Of a stretch of DNA of 64,000 nucleotides, positions 34,384 to 43,145 are shown piece after piece. A program made the position numbers and the translations under genes. Location of the stretch: the NCBI GenBank assembly GCA_964590255.1, contig CAZPYA010000004.1, forward strand, positions 1-64,000. Reading direction: 5' to 3'. The notes beneath the pieces are model-generated. The model ran no database searches and was not told the origin of the DNA. It saw only the letters and a program-made list of their open reading frames with translations. Positions within the stretch are counted from its first letter, which is position 1. Each line of letters opens with the position of its first letter. This stretch comes from JAKIYB01 sp964590255. GTDB lineage: Bacteria; Armatimonadota; Hebobacteria; CAIYQO01.

Positions 34384-35196
34384 TTATCGGCTGATGGCCA
34401 CGTAGACGAGAGTGGCGTTGTCGCGGCCGTCGTGGGTGACGGCGTCACGGACGAGTGTCCTCACCAGGGGTTCCGGGTCGCCGCCGGTGCGGACGGCGTC
34501 GCGGAGGGTGGCACGGGGAAGGCCGCGGCCAAGACCATGGAAGCCATCGGTGCAGAGGAGGAAGGCGTCGCCGGGGGCCCATGTGTGATCGGCGTTGACG
34601 GTGGCGCGGTGGTCGCCCTTCATGCCGAACGAACAGGTGAGGGCGTGGGATTCGTGCATGGCCGTGGCGTCGCCCTCGCTGATGCGACCAGACTCGATAT
34701 CCGGCGCAATAGGCGTATGGTCGACGGTGAGGGCGCGGACGAACCCGCCGCTGGCGCGCAGCACCCGGCTGTCGCCGGCGTGGAAGACGACGAGCAGATC
34801 CGGGGGCGTGAGAGCGATGCCGGCGATAGTGGTGCCGGCGTCAGCCAGTTCGGGCGCGCGTTCCAGCGTCTTCGCCAGCAACCGCTGGGTCTGCTCCAAA
34901 TAGTGGGTCAGGCTGGCCGCCAGTTCCTCGCCGGTGCAGCCGCGGCGTTTTTCGCCATAATACAGCGCGGTTAACGTCTCCAGCGCGATACGACTGGCGA
35001 TATCGCCGCCGGCGTAGCCGCCCATGCCGTCCGCTACCACTGCCAGCAGGCCATAATCATGGAACCATGTCGCGGCATCGTCGATGGCGAGGGCGGTCAG
35101 CGCCCCCTGCTCGACGAAAGGCCCGAGGCCATAATGGTCGTCATTCTTCCCCCGCGTGTGCCCGCGATCGCTAAGTCCGGCGGCGCGAATCTGCAT
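34384..35196 (-). CDS. PP2C-family Ser/Thr phosphatase
   Basis: 270 residues, a single PPM/PP2C catalytic domain: RGKNDDHYG, the metal motif VADGMGGYAGGDIAS, HAGDSRVL, CTDGF and the closing DNATLVYV. Presumably reverses phosphorylation by the kinase encoded 52 bases downstream. Cytoplasmic, no anchor. Typical prokaryotic length. Confidence 0.92.
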   Translation of the reverse strand: MQIRAAGLSDRGHTRGKNDDHYGLGPFVEQGALTALAIDDAATWFHDYGLLAVVADGMGGYAGGDIASRIALETLTALYYGEKRRGCTGEELAASLTHYLEQTQRLLAKTLERAPELADAGTTIAGIALTPPDLLVVFHAGDSRVLRASGGFVRALTVDHTPIAPDIESGRISEGDATAMHESHALTCSFGMKGDHRATVNADHTWAPGDAFLLCTDGFHGLGRGLPRATLRDAVRTGGDPEPLVRTLVRDAVTHDGRDNATLVYVAISR

Positions 35197-35218
35197 GATC
35201 TGGTCCTCCGTGAACGCG

Positions 35219-35716
35219 TTATCCGGCGAGATTGACGCGGAAGGTGGTGAGGGAGAGCACGATCACCGAGCCGTCGCAGATGGGAATTTCCTCCTGCCCA
35301 CGATACATCTCGCCGTCTACCTTGATAAAATTGGTGCTGCCGACGTGGGTGATAAGCCACTGGCCGCCGTCGCGGAACAGCCGGGCGTGGCAGCCGGAGA
35401 TGTAGTCGACATTGGGCACCCCGACGAGGGGCACGTCCGCCTTGGAGTTGCGCCCGATGGTCTGGCCGTCGAGAATCGTGAAGTGCACGGCGGGGTTCTC
35501 CAGTAGTTCCAGCACGCAGACGGTGGGATCAGTGGGTTTCGCGTCCGGCTGCGGCGCCGGCGCCGGCGCGGTATCGTTCGCCGCCGGCTCATCACGGCGG
35601 GGCTCCACCGGCACGGTAGAGAGGTCGCCGTCCAGACAGATCACGCAGAAGGCGGCCTGCCGGGGGTTTTCGGCGCCGCACAACGGGCAGTATTTGACGA
35701 ATTGGAGGTCGCTCAT
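35219..35716 (-). CDS. Zinc-ribbon plus FHA domain protein
   Basis: 165 residues. N-terminal zinc ribbon with CPLC...CVIC (about 9-32), a Pro/Ala-rich linker, then an FHA domain from about 70: TIGRNSKADV, the phosphothreonine-contact GCHARLF, and GSTNFIKVDG. FHA domains bind phosphothreonine, so it is the likely reader of kinase output. 22 bases upstream of the phosphatase start. Confidence 0.9.
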   Translation of the reverse strand: MSDLQFVKYCPLCGAENPRQAAFCVICLDGDLSTVPVEPRRDEPAANDTAPAPAPQPDAKPTDPTVCVLELLENPAVHFTILDGQTIGRNSKADVPLVGVPNVDYISGCHARLFRDGGQWLITHVGSTNFIKVDGEMYRGQEEIPICDGSVIVLSLTTFRVNLAG

Positions 35717-35734
35717 ACCGAAGCACTTTCGCCG

Positions 35735-36367
35735 TCAGGTTTTCTTTACCTCCACCCCGCGGGCAGACATGGCAGCGTGGTAGGCGTCAACATCGCCGCG
35801 GCGGGGGATGCCGATGACCCGGTAGCTGGTGGGGGTGAGGAGTTGAAGCTGCAGCGGGCGCGGCTCGGGCATGGGTTGGTTTTCTGACCCGGCGTAGCGC
35901 CGCGCGCGGTCGCTGAGCAGCAACACGCGCTGGTTATCCGACCCGCGCCATTGCAGAGTGTTGCCTTCGCCTTCGAGGAATGGGCCGTCAACGAGCAGGT
36001 CGACGCGGTCAAGCAGCGGCGCCATGGCGGGCATCGTCCGCAGCTCATCAAGTCGGTAGCCGGTGTAGACCAGCACTTCGACATCGGCGTCGGCGCGCAG
36101 CAGATCGATGAGCGCCGCCAGCGCCACCGCCTGGTCGAACGGCTCGCCGCCGGAGATGGAAAGGCCGTCCACCTCGGCGAGGAGCGGCCGCAGCGCCTGC
36201 GCCAGCGGTTCCAACGGCTGCGGATCGCCGGCGTCCCACAGTTCGGGGGCGATGCAGCCGGGGCAGCGGCGGTCGCAACCGCGCACCCAGAGGATGAGCC
36301 GTTTGCCGGGCCCGAGGCCTTCCACCGGGCAGGCATATCCCGCATAATCAAGCTGTGGCAGGCACAT
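35735..36367 (-). CDS. Radical-SAM activating-enzyme-like protein
   Basis: 210 residues from the ATG at 36367 (MCLPQLDYAG; GGAG eight bases upstream). Short radical-SAM fold of the NrdG/PflA type: 4Fe-4S cysteines C31, C35 and C38 in RGCDRRCPGC, then SISGGEPFDQ. The target is unknown; no glycyl-radical enzyme gene is near, so it probably modifies a cassette protein or a substrate found elsewhere. It overlaps the AAA+ gene stop by 20 bp. Confidence 0.85.
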   Translation of the reverse strand: MCLPQLDYAGYACPVEGLGPGKRLILWVRGCDRRCPGCIAPELWDAGDPQPLEPLAQALRPLLAEVDGLSISGGEPFDQAVALAALIDLLRADADVEVLVYTGYRLDELRTMPAMAPLLDRVDLLVDGPFLEGEGNTLQWRGSDNQRVLLLSDRARRYAGSENQPMPEPRPLQLQLLTPTSYRVIGIPRRGDVDAYHAAMSARGVEVKKT

Positions 36368-38333
36368 CGGCGGCTCCGGAAACGGCGGCATCATCGATGG
36401 TCCAGGTGATGTCGTAGCGATGATCGTCGGGGGTTTTCGGCGGCACGATAGTCGTAACGCGCAGCGCGCGGCCGTGCAGCTCGCCGCCGTCCTGCAGCAG
36501 AATGAAGAGCACGCGCGCCAGCGGGTTGAGCACGGCGGCTTCGGCCAGGTTGCCGATGCCGCGGCCGCCGGTGGCCACGTCGTCGCCGCCGACCTCGATG
36601 AGCGTATCGATGACCGCCTGGTCGAAGGTCACCTGCAGGCCCCAGTGTTCCTGCACCTGGCGGCTGATGGAGGGCAGCACGCGGACTTCGAGGATGCGTT
36701 GTTTGATCGGCTTGCGGATGAAGTCGAAGACGATGACGTTCTGCCCGATGCGGTTAAGCAGTTCCGGCCGGCCGAGGAAATGCTTGAAATAGGCATGCAC
36801 CCCTTCGAGCATACGCGCGCGGACATCCTCGTAACGCACATGGATATCCGGGTCGACGTGCAGCACCGGCTGGCGGGTGACGGGGTCGACCATCGGCCGT
36901 CCGGTATGCGAGTCCAGTTGATAGGTGCCCACGTTGCTGGTGAAGATGATGATGCTCTCGGAGAAGTAGGCGGTCTCGCCGCGGCCGTCGGTCATGCGCC
37001 CGTCTTCGAGAATTTGCAGGAACTTGTCAAGGATGCTCGGGTGCGCCTTCTCGATCTCGTCGAAGAGGATCACGCGGAAGGGGTTGGACTTCACCAGGTT
37101 CGTCAGTTGTCCGCCTTCCTCGTAACCGATGTAGCCCGGAGGCGCGCCGAGCAGGCGCTGGTCAGCGTGAGCCTGACTGTATTCGCTCATGTCGAAGCGG
37201 ATGCAGGCTTCATCAGAGCGGAAGACCAGCTCGGCGATGGCTTTCGCCAGTTCGGTCTTCCCCACCCCGGTGGGGCCGGCAAAGAAGAGCACGCCGCGGG
37301 GCTTCGTGCGGCTGGAGTGCTGGGCGCCGGAGAGCCCCAGGCGGGCGCGGCGCAGCATGTCCGCTACCGCGCTGACCGCCGTCGGCTGGCCGATAACCCG
37401 CCGTGACAATTCCGCTTCGGCGTCATCCAGGCGGTTCCAGTCCAGCGCGTCCCATTCGCTCTCGCGTACACCGTATTTAAAGTAGTCGACCAGCGCCTTG
37501 GCGGTCATCGCCTCGCTGTCGGGACGGCGGGCCAGCGCGCGGATGCCGCAGAGGTCGCGCACCGTCATCCCGTCAGTGAGGTCGACGAGGTCGGCGGGCT
37601 CCAGCTTCGCGCCCGCCGGTTTTTTCGCCGGCAGGAAGAGATCGAAAAAGTGCTTGCGCTGCGGAGCGCGAGGCTGGTCTACCTCAATGCTGCCGGTGAA
37701 GGGGTTGTTCAGGTAGAGCCAGGCGGGCAGGTCGGTGAGCTTGTCGCAGAGCAGCACCAGCAGGTTCTGCACCACGCGGCGCTGCTGGCCGTCCCCGGCG
37801 GAGACGAGTTGACTCTCCACCGAGGCCTTGAGCAACCGCAGGAAGCACAGCCGGTCATTAGGCGCCAGCGAAGCGGGCGAGGTGATGAGCTGGGTGGCGT
37901 GCTCGATAATGAAGACGCAGGGATGCGTGCGATTAAAGAGGGAGAGGCGAATGGATTGCAGCGCCTGTTCAAGCGGGGAGTCGGGGACCAGCGGCTGGGG
38001 CACGCGGCCTTTATACGCGGTCATCGTCGCCTTCTCGCCCTCGTTAAGCACGTCCTCGAAGCGCTTCGCCATGGCGTTGGAGTCGCGACTGTCGGCAAAG
38101 ACCATGCCGTCGACCTGGTTGTAAGCGCCGATGACATCGTACCCGCCCAGGCGGTGGCGGAAAAGCTCGAAGAGCGCTTCGCGAATGGGGCCGAGCGTCC
38201 AGCTTTCGCGCTCCAGACCCATGGGATACAGCACGGTGTCTTTAATATTGCCGTAGAGGAAGAGCTGAGTTTTGTAATGCGCGAGGCGTTCGATTTCGCG
38301 CATCCAGTGCGGCAGCATGTCCGGTGACGTCAT
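36348..38333 (-). CDS. ClpB-like AAA+ ATPase with degenerate first module
   Basis: 661 residues from the ATG at 38333, which overlaps the preceding stop as ATGA. The C-terminal AAA+ module is Clp/Hsp100 D2-like and complete: Walker A GPTGVGKT 353-360, pore loop GYIGYEEGG 400-408, Walker B VILFDE 421-426, sensor 1 TSNVG 465-469, and a D2-small domain at the end. The first half (1-300) has a Walker-B-like VFIIEHA (140-146) but no Walker A, so it looks like an inactive AAA fold. No N-domain or M-domain of ClpB. Likely threads or remodels a protein partner. Confidence 0.88.
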   Translation of the reverse strand: MTSPDMLPHWMREIERLAHYKTQLFLYGNIKDTVLYPMGLERESWTLGPIREALFELFRHRLGGYDVIGAYNQVDGMVFADSRDSNAMAKRFEDVLNEGEKATMTAYKGRVPQPLVPDSPLEQALQSIRLSLFNRTHPCVFIIEHATQLITSPASLAPNDRLCFLRLLKASVESQLVSAGDGQQRRVVQNLLVLLCDKLTDLPAWLYLNNPFTGSIEVDQPRAPQRKHFFDLFLPAKKPAGAKLEPADLVDLTDGMTVRDLCGIRALARRPDSEAMTAKALVDYFKYGVRESEWDALDWNRLDDAEAELSRRVIGQPTAVSAVADMLRRARLGLSGAQHSSRTKPRGVLFFAGPTGVGKTELAKAIAELVFRSDEACIRFDMSEYSQAHADQRLLGAPPGYIGYEEGGQLTNLVKSNPFRVILFDEIEKAHPSILDKFLQILEDGRMTDGRGETAYFSESIIIFTSNVGTYQLDSHTGRPMVDPVTRQPVLHVDPDIHVRYEDVRARMLEGVHAYFKHFLGRPELLNRIGQNVIVFDFIRKPIKQRILEVRVLPSISRQVQEHWGLQVTFDQAVIDTLIEVGGDDVATGGRGIGNLAEAAVLNPLARVLFILLQDGGELHGRALRVTTIVPPKTPDDHRYDITWTIDDAAVSGAADVPATA

Positions 38334-39694
38334 TCGGGATCTACCTTCATGTATTGCGGCGCGGCGGCGGCGGCCTGTGCGTCGGCCTTCGGCAGGCTGA
38401 CAACCTTCAGGCGTTCGCCTGCCTTGACGGTGATGCGGTATTTTTCGCGCACGTGCCATTCGCGCTCGCGGAGGGTGGTGAGCACCTGCTCGACCAGCGC
38501 GCAGGCTTTCGGCTTTGTCTGGGCATCCGCTTCGGGATGGTCGGCGTCAAACGACACGACGGCCGTCTTCATATGCCCGGCGGCATCCGTGTGGAAGGAG
38601 ACGCCGACGCGCTGATCGACGGGCACCACCAGCGCGGGCGCCTCGTCGGCGGTATCGGCGGGCACCATCGATACCTGGTAGCCGAGGGAAAGCAGCACGT
38701 CGCGCACCTGCTCGCTGACGTAGGCGGAGACGGCGCGTTCCTCCAGCGCGCGGCGGCAGTCGTCGAAAAGGGCGGTGGCGGTGTCCGTGAGCGCCTGCAG
38801 GCGGTCGCGGGGATCGCTGGCGCCGGCGAGGACGGCAGCCAGCTCGCTCAGGAGCGCTTCCGCCTGGAGCCGCATCTCGGGCAGCTCCTGTTGCGTGATG
38901 AGCGCCTGCAGCTTCGCCAGCGCGTCACTGACCAGCGCGCGCAGCTCGGCGGCGCTGGCGGCGCGCTGCTGGCGTGCAGTGGTTTGTTCTCGCAACTCGC
39001 GGCGCACGCGCTCGCGCAGCAGCGTCATCCCCTGGACGGCGACATCGGGGTTGCGCGTCGCCATGTTGGCAAGGGCGTCGAGCTGCTGGAGCAGGCGGAT
39101 ACGCTCGGTGGCGAAGTCCGCGCCGGCAAAAACCGGCGCCTGCAACTCTTCACGCAGGGCGGCGACTTCGGCGGCCAGCGCGCCGGCGGCGGCGGGAGCA
39201 TGGGCAGCCACCACCTCGGCCACGGCGTCCGCGAGTTGGACGTATTCGGCGACATACGCGGCGAGATCTTCCACCGGTTCGGTCAGCGCGGCGTGAAGGC
39301 GGGCACATTCGGCGGGCAAGGTGGGATCGGTGTCGGGCAACGCGCCCAGGCGGTCGGCGAGCCGCGTCAGCCGGTCGAGGAGGAACTCGACGGTGGCGTT
39401 GGCGTCCTCGGCGGTCATTGTGCGACGGGCCATCGCGCGAACGGCGACATCAGCGGACTGGTGTGCGGCGCCTTCCAGCGCGCGCACCTGCGCCTCGGTG
39501 TCGGCACGGGTTTGCAGCTCGCACAGCGCGCTCTTGTAGTCGTCATTCAGCTTTTGAATGGCGATGTAAGCGGCATAAACCGCTCCCCCCACGCCCAGCG
39601 CGGCGAGAGAGGTGACGGTGCCCAGTATGGGGATGGCAATCGGCACAAGCGCCGGAATGGCCGGCTCCACGACAACATCATGGAAACCACTCAT
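38330..39694 (-). CDS. Coiled-coil protein with N-terminal membrane segment
   Basis: 454 residues from MSGFHDVVVEP (AGGAG upstream). A hydrophobic stretch (about 10-45, ALVPIAIPILGTVTSLAALGVGGAVY) precedes a long Ala/Leu/Glu-rich helical region to about 350 that looks coiled-coil. The last 90 residues have a compact mixed fold (VGVSFHTDAAGHMKTAVVSFD; EREWHVREKYRIT). No family recognised. First gene of the signalling cassette; a scaffold or substrate for the AAA+ protein is a guess from position. Confidence 0.7.
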   Translation of the reverse strand: MSGFHDVVVEPAIPALVPIAIPILGTVTSLAALGVGGAVYAAYIAIQKLNDDYKSALCELQTRADTEAQVRALEGAAHQSADVAVRAMARRTMTAEDANATVEFLLDRLTRLADRLGALPDTDPTLPAECARLHAALTEPVEDLAAYVAEYVQLADAVAEVVAAHAPAAAGALAAEVAALREELQAPVFAGADFATERIRLLQQLDALANMATRNPDVAVQGMTLLRERVRRELREQTTARQQRAASAAELRALVSDALAKLQALITQQELPEMRLQAEALLSELAAVLAGASDPRDRLQALTDTATALFDDCRRALEERAVSAYVSEQVRDVLLSLGYQVSMVPADTADEAPALVVPVDQRVGVSFHTDAAGHMKTAVVSFDADHPEADAQTKPKACALVEQVLTTLREREWHVREKYRITVKAGERLKVVSLPKADAQAAAAAPQYMKVDPE

Positions 39695-39833
39695 CGGATT
39701 TCTCCTTTTTCCCGATGGTGCGCTAACAGACAGCACGCTGTGCGAACCCGTTCTTCCCTGACCGGGGCGGATGACTCTCGTTCATCGAGACATCACCCGT
39801 TTCGCCCAACGCGCTGGGGCATGGCATGTCATT

Positions 39834-39880
39834 ATTATAGCGCAACTTCGCGCCCTTGTGCATTATCCCCGGCGATAATG
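39834..39880 (-). promoter_or_regulatory. Promoter and operator-like repeat of the signalling cassette
   Basis: Minus strand: TATAAT at 39834-39839, with TGCACA 17 bases upstream as a weak -35 (39857-39862). Partly over the -35 lies the inverted repeat CATTATC-CCCGGC-GATAATG (39861-39880), a good operator shape. About 140 bases before the coiled-coil gene start. Confidence 0.5.
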
Positions 39881-40190
39881 TGCTCTTCATTTTTATTTCC
39901 CCCCACTCCGCGGTCCGGCGCCGCCGACGCCCACCGTAAAAAATCCCATTCACATTCCCCGCAGGCCGGCAGGAAATCGCCTGGTCGGTGGAAAATCTAT
40001 TAGTATCGGCTATCCTTGATGTCGACTTTAGTGTTTATTTAGAAATATCTCAGTTTTTTTTCCATTGATCTGTCACAATAGCTGAGGTGAAGCCCTAATA
40101 CCCGAACGGCGGCCTGTCCAGCGCCGGCTCACCGGGTATCCGACGGCCTGCATGGCTGTTCTTCTTTCGCCTTGATTGCAGGATTATCTG
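39881..40190. other. Region upstream of the fliM operon
   Basis: 310 bp without a gene. AT-rich core near 40015-40080 (TTTAGTGTTTATTTAG, a T8 run) probably holds the flagellar operon promoter. I find no convincing sigma-28 or sigma-54 match, and only loose sigma-70 ones. Confidence 0.45.
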
Positions 40191-41051
40191 ATGTCATCAC
40201 GCACTTCTGCCGGCGAACCGCTGCTGGGCGCTGCACGGCCTACCGTGCTGCAGGCGCCGCAGTCCGCCTTGTTAAACCGCCTGCATGGCGACGCGGCGGC
40301 GCATTTCGGCCGCGCGCTGGATGCCATGCTGGCTGACGTCCACGTGACCCCGCAGGCGTTTTCCGAAACCACATACGATGCGGCGATGTCCGGCGGCGTG
40401 TCGCTGCCGTTCGCCGTGCCGGAAGGCCCCGCGGGCTTGCTTGCCTGCTCGCCGGCGCTCATCTCGCTCATCCTCGATCAGGTGCTGGGCTGCGGGGGGA
40501 TGCCGGCCACCAGCGACGACGGGATGAGCGAGTTGACTCGCCATTTGCTCTACGTGCAACTGGCCGCGCTGCTGCCCGCGTATGCGGAGGCCTGGGCGCC
40601 GCATGCCGCGCTGCCGTTCGCGCAAGTCGAGCCCACGCCGATCCCGGCGGACACCCCCGTCTTCCTGGCCGATTATGCGGTGTGTATCCCGCACGGCCAG
40701 GGGCTGTTGCGGCTGCTGCTGCTGCTGCCGAGCTGGACGGCGACGCTGGACGCCTGCACGCCCGCGCCCGCGCCGCCCCCCGCGCTGCCGCTCGATTCTC
40801 CGCTGCTGCAGGCGATCGGCGATTGCCCGGTGCCGGTGCGCGCCCTCTTCGGCGGCACGACGATCTCCGTGCAGGAGCTGGTGACGCTGCAGCCTGGCGA
40901 CATTATCTGCCTGGACCAGCGGGCGGAGGCGCCGGTGGAAGTGCGCCTGGGCAACGGCGCGGCGCTGTATGGCCAGGCGCGGGTGGACAGCGGCCGCTAC
41001 CAGATCACCATGCTGCCGGATGTGTCGGGAGGTTCTCATGGATCTGAATGA
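40191..41051 (+). CDS. fliM: Flagellar motor switch protein FliM-like
   Basis: 286 residues. The C-terminal SpoA/FliMN-like domain (SVQELVTLQPGDIICLDQ) and middle domain (LLACSPALISLILDQVLG) fit FliM, and it lies directly before FliN and the export genes. It is shorter than usual, and the usual N-terminal DEIDALL CheY-binding motif is absent. It sits in the C-ring, controlling rotation and docking. Its last 14 bases overlap fliN. Could also be a paralogous FliM/FliN-family protein if another fliM exists. Confidence 0.75.
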   Translation: MSSRTSAGEPLLGAARPTVLQAPQSALLNRLHGDAAAHFGRALDAMLADVHVTPQAFSETTYDAAMSGGVSLPFAVPEGPAGLLACSPALISLILDQVLGCGGMPATSDDGMSELTRHLLYVQLAALLPAYAEAWAPHAALPFAQVEPTPIPADTPVFLADYAVCIPHGQGLLRLLLLLPSWTATLDACTPAPAPPPALPLDSPLLQAIGDCPVPVRALFGGTTISVQELVTLQPGDIICLDQRAEAPVEVRLGNGAALYGQARVDSGRYQITMLPDVSGGSHGSE

Positions 41052-41445
41052 CCTGCTGGCGGATGTCGATGGCATCGGCAGCGACGTCTTTATTCCCTCG
41101 CAGACGGAAGGCGCGCCGCCCCCACCCGCCCGGGTATCCGCGGAGCCGGCGGCGTTGCTGCCGCCGACTGCTCCCGCCCCCGCGGGGACGGTGACTGACG
41201 CGCTGGCAATGGTGCGCGATGCCGAACTGGACCTGTCGGTCGAGTTGGGCACGGCGCACCTGCCGCTGCGCATGGTAATGACGCTGGCACAGGGCGGACA
41301 GTTCACGCTGGACACCGGCCCGGGCCAGCCGCTGAAGATTTTCGTGGGCGATCACTGCATCGGCGCCGGCGAGGCGCTGCTCATCGACGGGCACCTTGCC
41401 ATCCGCATCACCGATTTGCTGCACACCGCGCCGGTATCGAGGTAA
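41038..41445 (+). CDS. fliN: Flagellar motor switch protein FliN
   Basis: 135 residues: a Pro/Ala-rich N-terminal 55, then one SpoA domain (LDLSVELGTAHLPLRMVM...LIDGHLAIRITDLL). Forms the lower C-ring with FliM and helps deliver export substrates. Start overlaps the fliM end, so translation is coupled. Confidence 0.88.
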   Translation: MDLNDLLADVDGIGSDVFIPSQTEGAPPPPARVSAEPAALLPPTAPAPAGTVTDALAMVRDAELDLSVELGTAHLPLRMVMTLAQGGQFTLDTGPGQPLKIFVGDHCIGAGEALLIDGHLAIRITDLLHTAPVSR

Positions 41446-41448
41446 GCC

Positions 41449-42033
41449 ATGCGATTGTTCCTGGCATTGTTGTTCATGACGTTGCTCACTGCCGAAGGTT
41501 TGACGCAAGTGCGCCCGCCGGCTACCGCGCCGGTCGCAAGCCAACCATCCGCAACACCGCCGTCGCTCACGGCAGGCACGCCAGAATCACAGCGACCGGC
41601 ATACTCCGGCATGCAGAACACCCCGGCCACCCCGGCGCCGAAGAAGAGCAGCCTGGTCTCGCAGATCGTCAATACGCTGCTCAACCTCACGCTGGTGATC
41701 GGCGCGGCCTACCTGGTCATGCTGGGGGTAAAACGCTACATGAACGGGTCGCTGCGCGTGCCCGGGCTGTCCGGCGCGCCGCCGGCGCGCGCCCTGCGCG
41801 TGGTGGAAACGCTGTCGCTGGCGCAGGGACGCACGCTGTACCTGGTCGCCGCCGGCGAGCGCGTGCTGCTGATCGGCGCCAGCGGCCAGCAGGTGAGCCT
41901 GGTGAGCGACGTCACCGGCGATCCGGCCATTACCGCCGCGATAGCCGCGGGCGAATCCGCCGTGGCAACCGGCCCGTTCGCCACGCTGCTGGCGCGTGCC
42001 CTGCCGGCCACTCAACCGAAGGAGCAGCCATGA
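41449..42033 (+). CDS. fliO: Flagellar biosynthesis protein FliO
   Basis: 194 residues. Signal-like N-terminus, Pro-rich linker, one membrane helix (LNLTLVIGAAYLVMLGVKRYM), then the short cytoplasmic FliO domain (ALRVVETLSLAQGRTLYLV...GERVLLIGAS). Assists assembly of the FliP pore. Position between fliN and fliP is canonical. Confidence 0.88.
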   Translation: MRLFLALLFMTLLTAEGLTQVRPPATAPVASQPSATPPSLTAGTPESQRPAYSGMQNTPATPAPKKSSLVSQIVNTLLNLTLVIGAAYLVMLGVKRYMNGSLRVPGLSGAPPARALRVVETLSLAQGRTLYLVAAGERVLLIGASGQQVSLVSDVTGDPAITAAIAAGESAVATGPFATLLARALPATQPKEQP

Positions 42034-42058
42034 ATCGACATCCGCGAGGAGCCTGCTG

Positions 42059-42811
42059 ATGCCCCTGCGACTACTCCGATACAGCGGTTTGCTGCTGCTC
42101 TTGCTGGCGGCGCCCCTGGCGGCCCAGGCGCCGGCGATCCCCGACGTCTCCCTGCGCATCGGCCCGGGGAGCGGCGAGGTACAGGGCGTCTCCTCCAGTC
42201 TGCAAATCATCTTCCTGCTGACGGTGCTGAGTCTGGCGCCGGCAATCATCATGCTGGTCACCAGCTTTTCGCGCATTGTCATCGTGCTCAGCTTCATCCG
42301 CCACGCGCTGGGCACGCAGCAAATTCCGCCAAACGCCGTGCTCATCGGGCTGGCGCTGTTTCTGACGGCATTCACCATGGCGCCGGTGTGGCAGGCGGTG
42401 GACAGCCAGGCGGTGCAACCCTTCATGGCCCGGCAGATCGGCTATAAGGACGCCATCACGCGGGCGACGCTACCGCTACGCGAATTCATGTTCCGGCAGA
42501 CGCGCGAAAGTGACCTGAAATTGTTCGTGGAGATGTCCAACATCCGGGCGCCGCGCACCCAGGCGGATATTCCCACCTACGTGCTGGTGCCGGCCTTCAT
42601 CATCGGGGAACTGCGCACCGCCTTCACCATGGGCTTTCTCATCTTCATACCGTTCGTGGTCATAGACCTGGTGGTGGCGACCATCCTCATGTCGATGGGC
42701 ATGATGATGATGCCCCCGGTACTGGTGTCGCTGCCGTGCAAAATCATGCTCTTCGTACTCATCGACGGCTGGGCGCTCATCGCGCAGAGCCTGGTCCACA
42801 GCTTTCATTAA
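42059..42811 (+). CDS. fliP: Flagellar export gate protein FliP
   Basis: 250 residues with a signal peptide and four membrane helices. FliP hallmarks: VLSLAPAIIMLVTSFSRIVI, RHALGTQQIPPNAVL and MGMMMMPPVLVSLPCKI. Core ring of the type III export gate. The ATG at 42059 is preceded by GAGGA. Confidence 0.95.
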   Translation: MPLRLLRYSGLLLLLLAAPLAAQAPAIPDVSLRIGPGSGEVQGVSSSLQIIFLLTVLSLAPAIIMLVTSFSRIVIVLSFIRHALGTQQIPPNAVLIGLALFLTAFTMAPVWQAVDSQAVQPFMARQIGYKDAITRATLPLREFMFRQTRESDLKLFVEMSNIRAPRTQADIPTYVLVPAFIIGELRTAFTMGFLIFIPFVVIDLVVATILMSMGMMMMPPVLVSLPCKIMLFVLIDGWALIAQSLVHSFH

Positions 42812-42823
42812 CGGAGGCCGCGC

Positions 42824-43093
42824 ATGACCGACCTGACAATTCTGGATTTGATCAAGGAAGCACTGGTCGTCGGCCTGAGCGTCTCGGCGCCGTTGCTGCT
42901 TGCCAGCCTGGTGGTGGGCGCGCTCCTGGGCATCCTGATGGCCGCTACGCAAATCCAGGAGTTCACGCTGACCTTCGTGCCGAAGCTGCTGGTGCTGGCC
43001 GCGGTGCTGCTCCTCGCCGGCCCGTGGATGCTGCGCAGCCTGGTGTCCTTTGCGCTGATGATCTTTCATAAGCTGCCGTCAGCGGCGCCGTAG
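42824..43093 (+). CDS. fliQ: Flagellar export gate protein FliQ
   Basis: 89 residues, two membrane helices, with LVVGALLGILMAATQIQE typical of FliQ. Packs around FliP in the export gate. 12 bases after fliP, with GGAGG upstream. Confidence 0.93.
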   Translation: MTDLTILDLIKEALVVGLSVSAPLLLASLVVGALLGILMAATQIQEFTLTFVPKLLVLAAVLLLAGPWMLRSLVSFALMIFHKLPSAAP

Positions 43094-43145
43094 GGGGAGC
43101 GTCACCCCACGCACGGGGAGAATGCGAATCGAGGTCTGAAGACGG

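Noticed and set aside
32085..34394. 769-codon open frame on the plus strand
   Set aside because: It lies wholly opposite the Ser/Thr kinase gene; its composition (His, Gln, Arg, Ala) is that of an antisense frame in GC-rich DNA, with no domain.
31917..39694. Type VI secretion regulatory cluster
   Set aside because: Kinase, PP2C, FHA and Clp-like ATPase invite the comparison, but there is no sheath, tube, baseplate or VgrG gene, and the ATPase lacks the ClpV N-domain.
38324..40003. 559-codon open frame on the plus strand
   Set aside because: Antisense of the coiled-coil gene; Gly/His/Arg-rich shadow composition.
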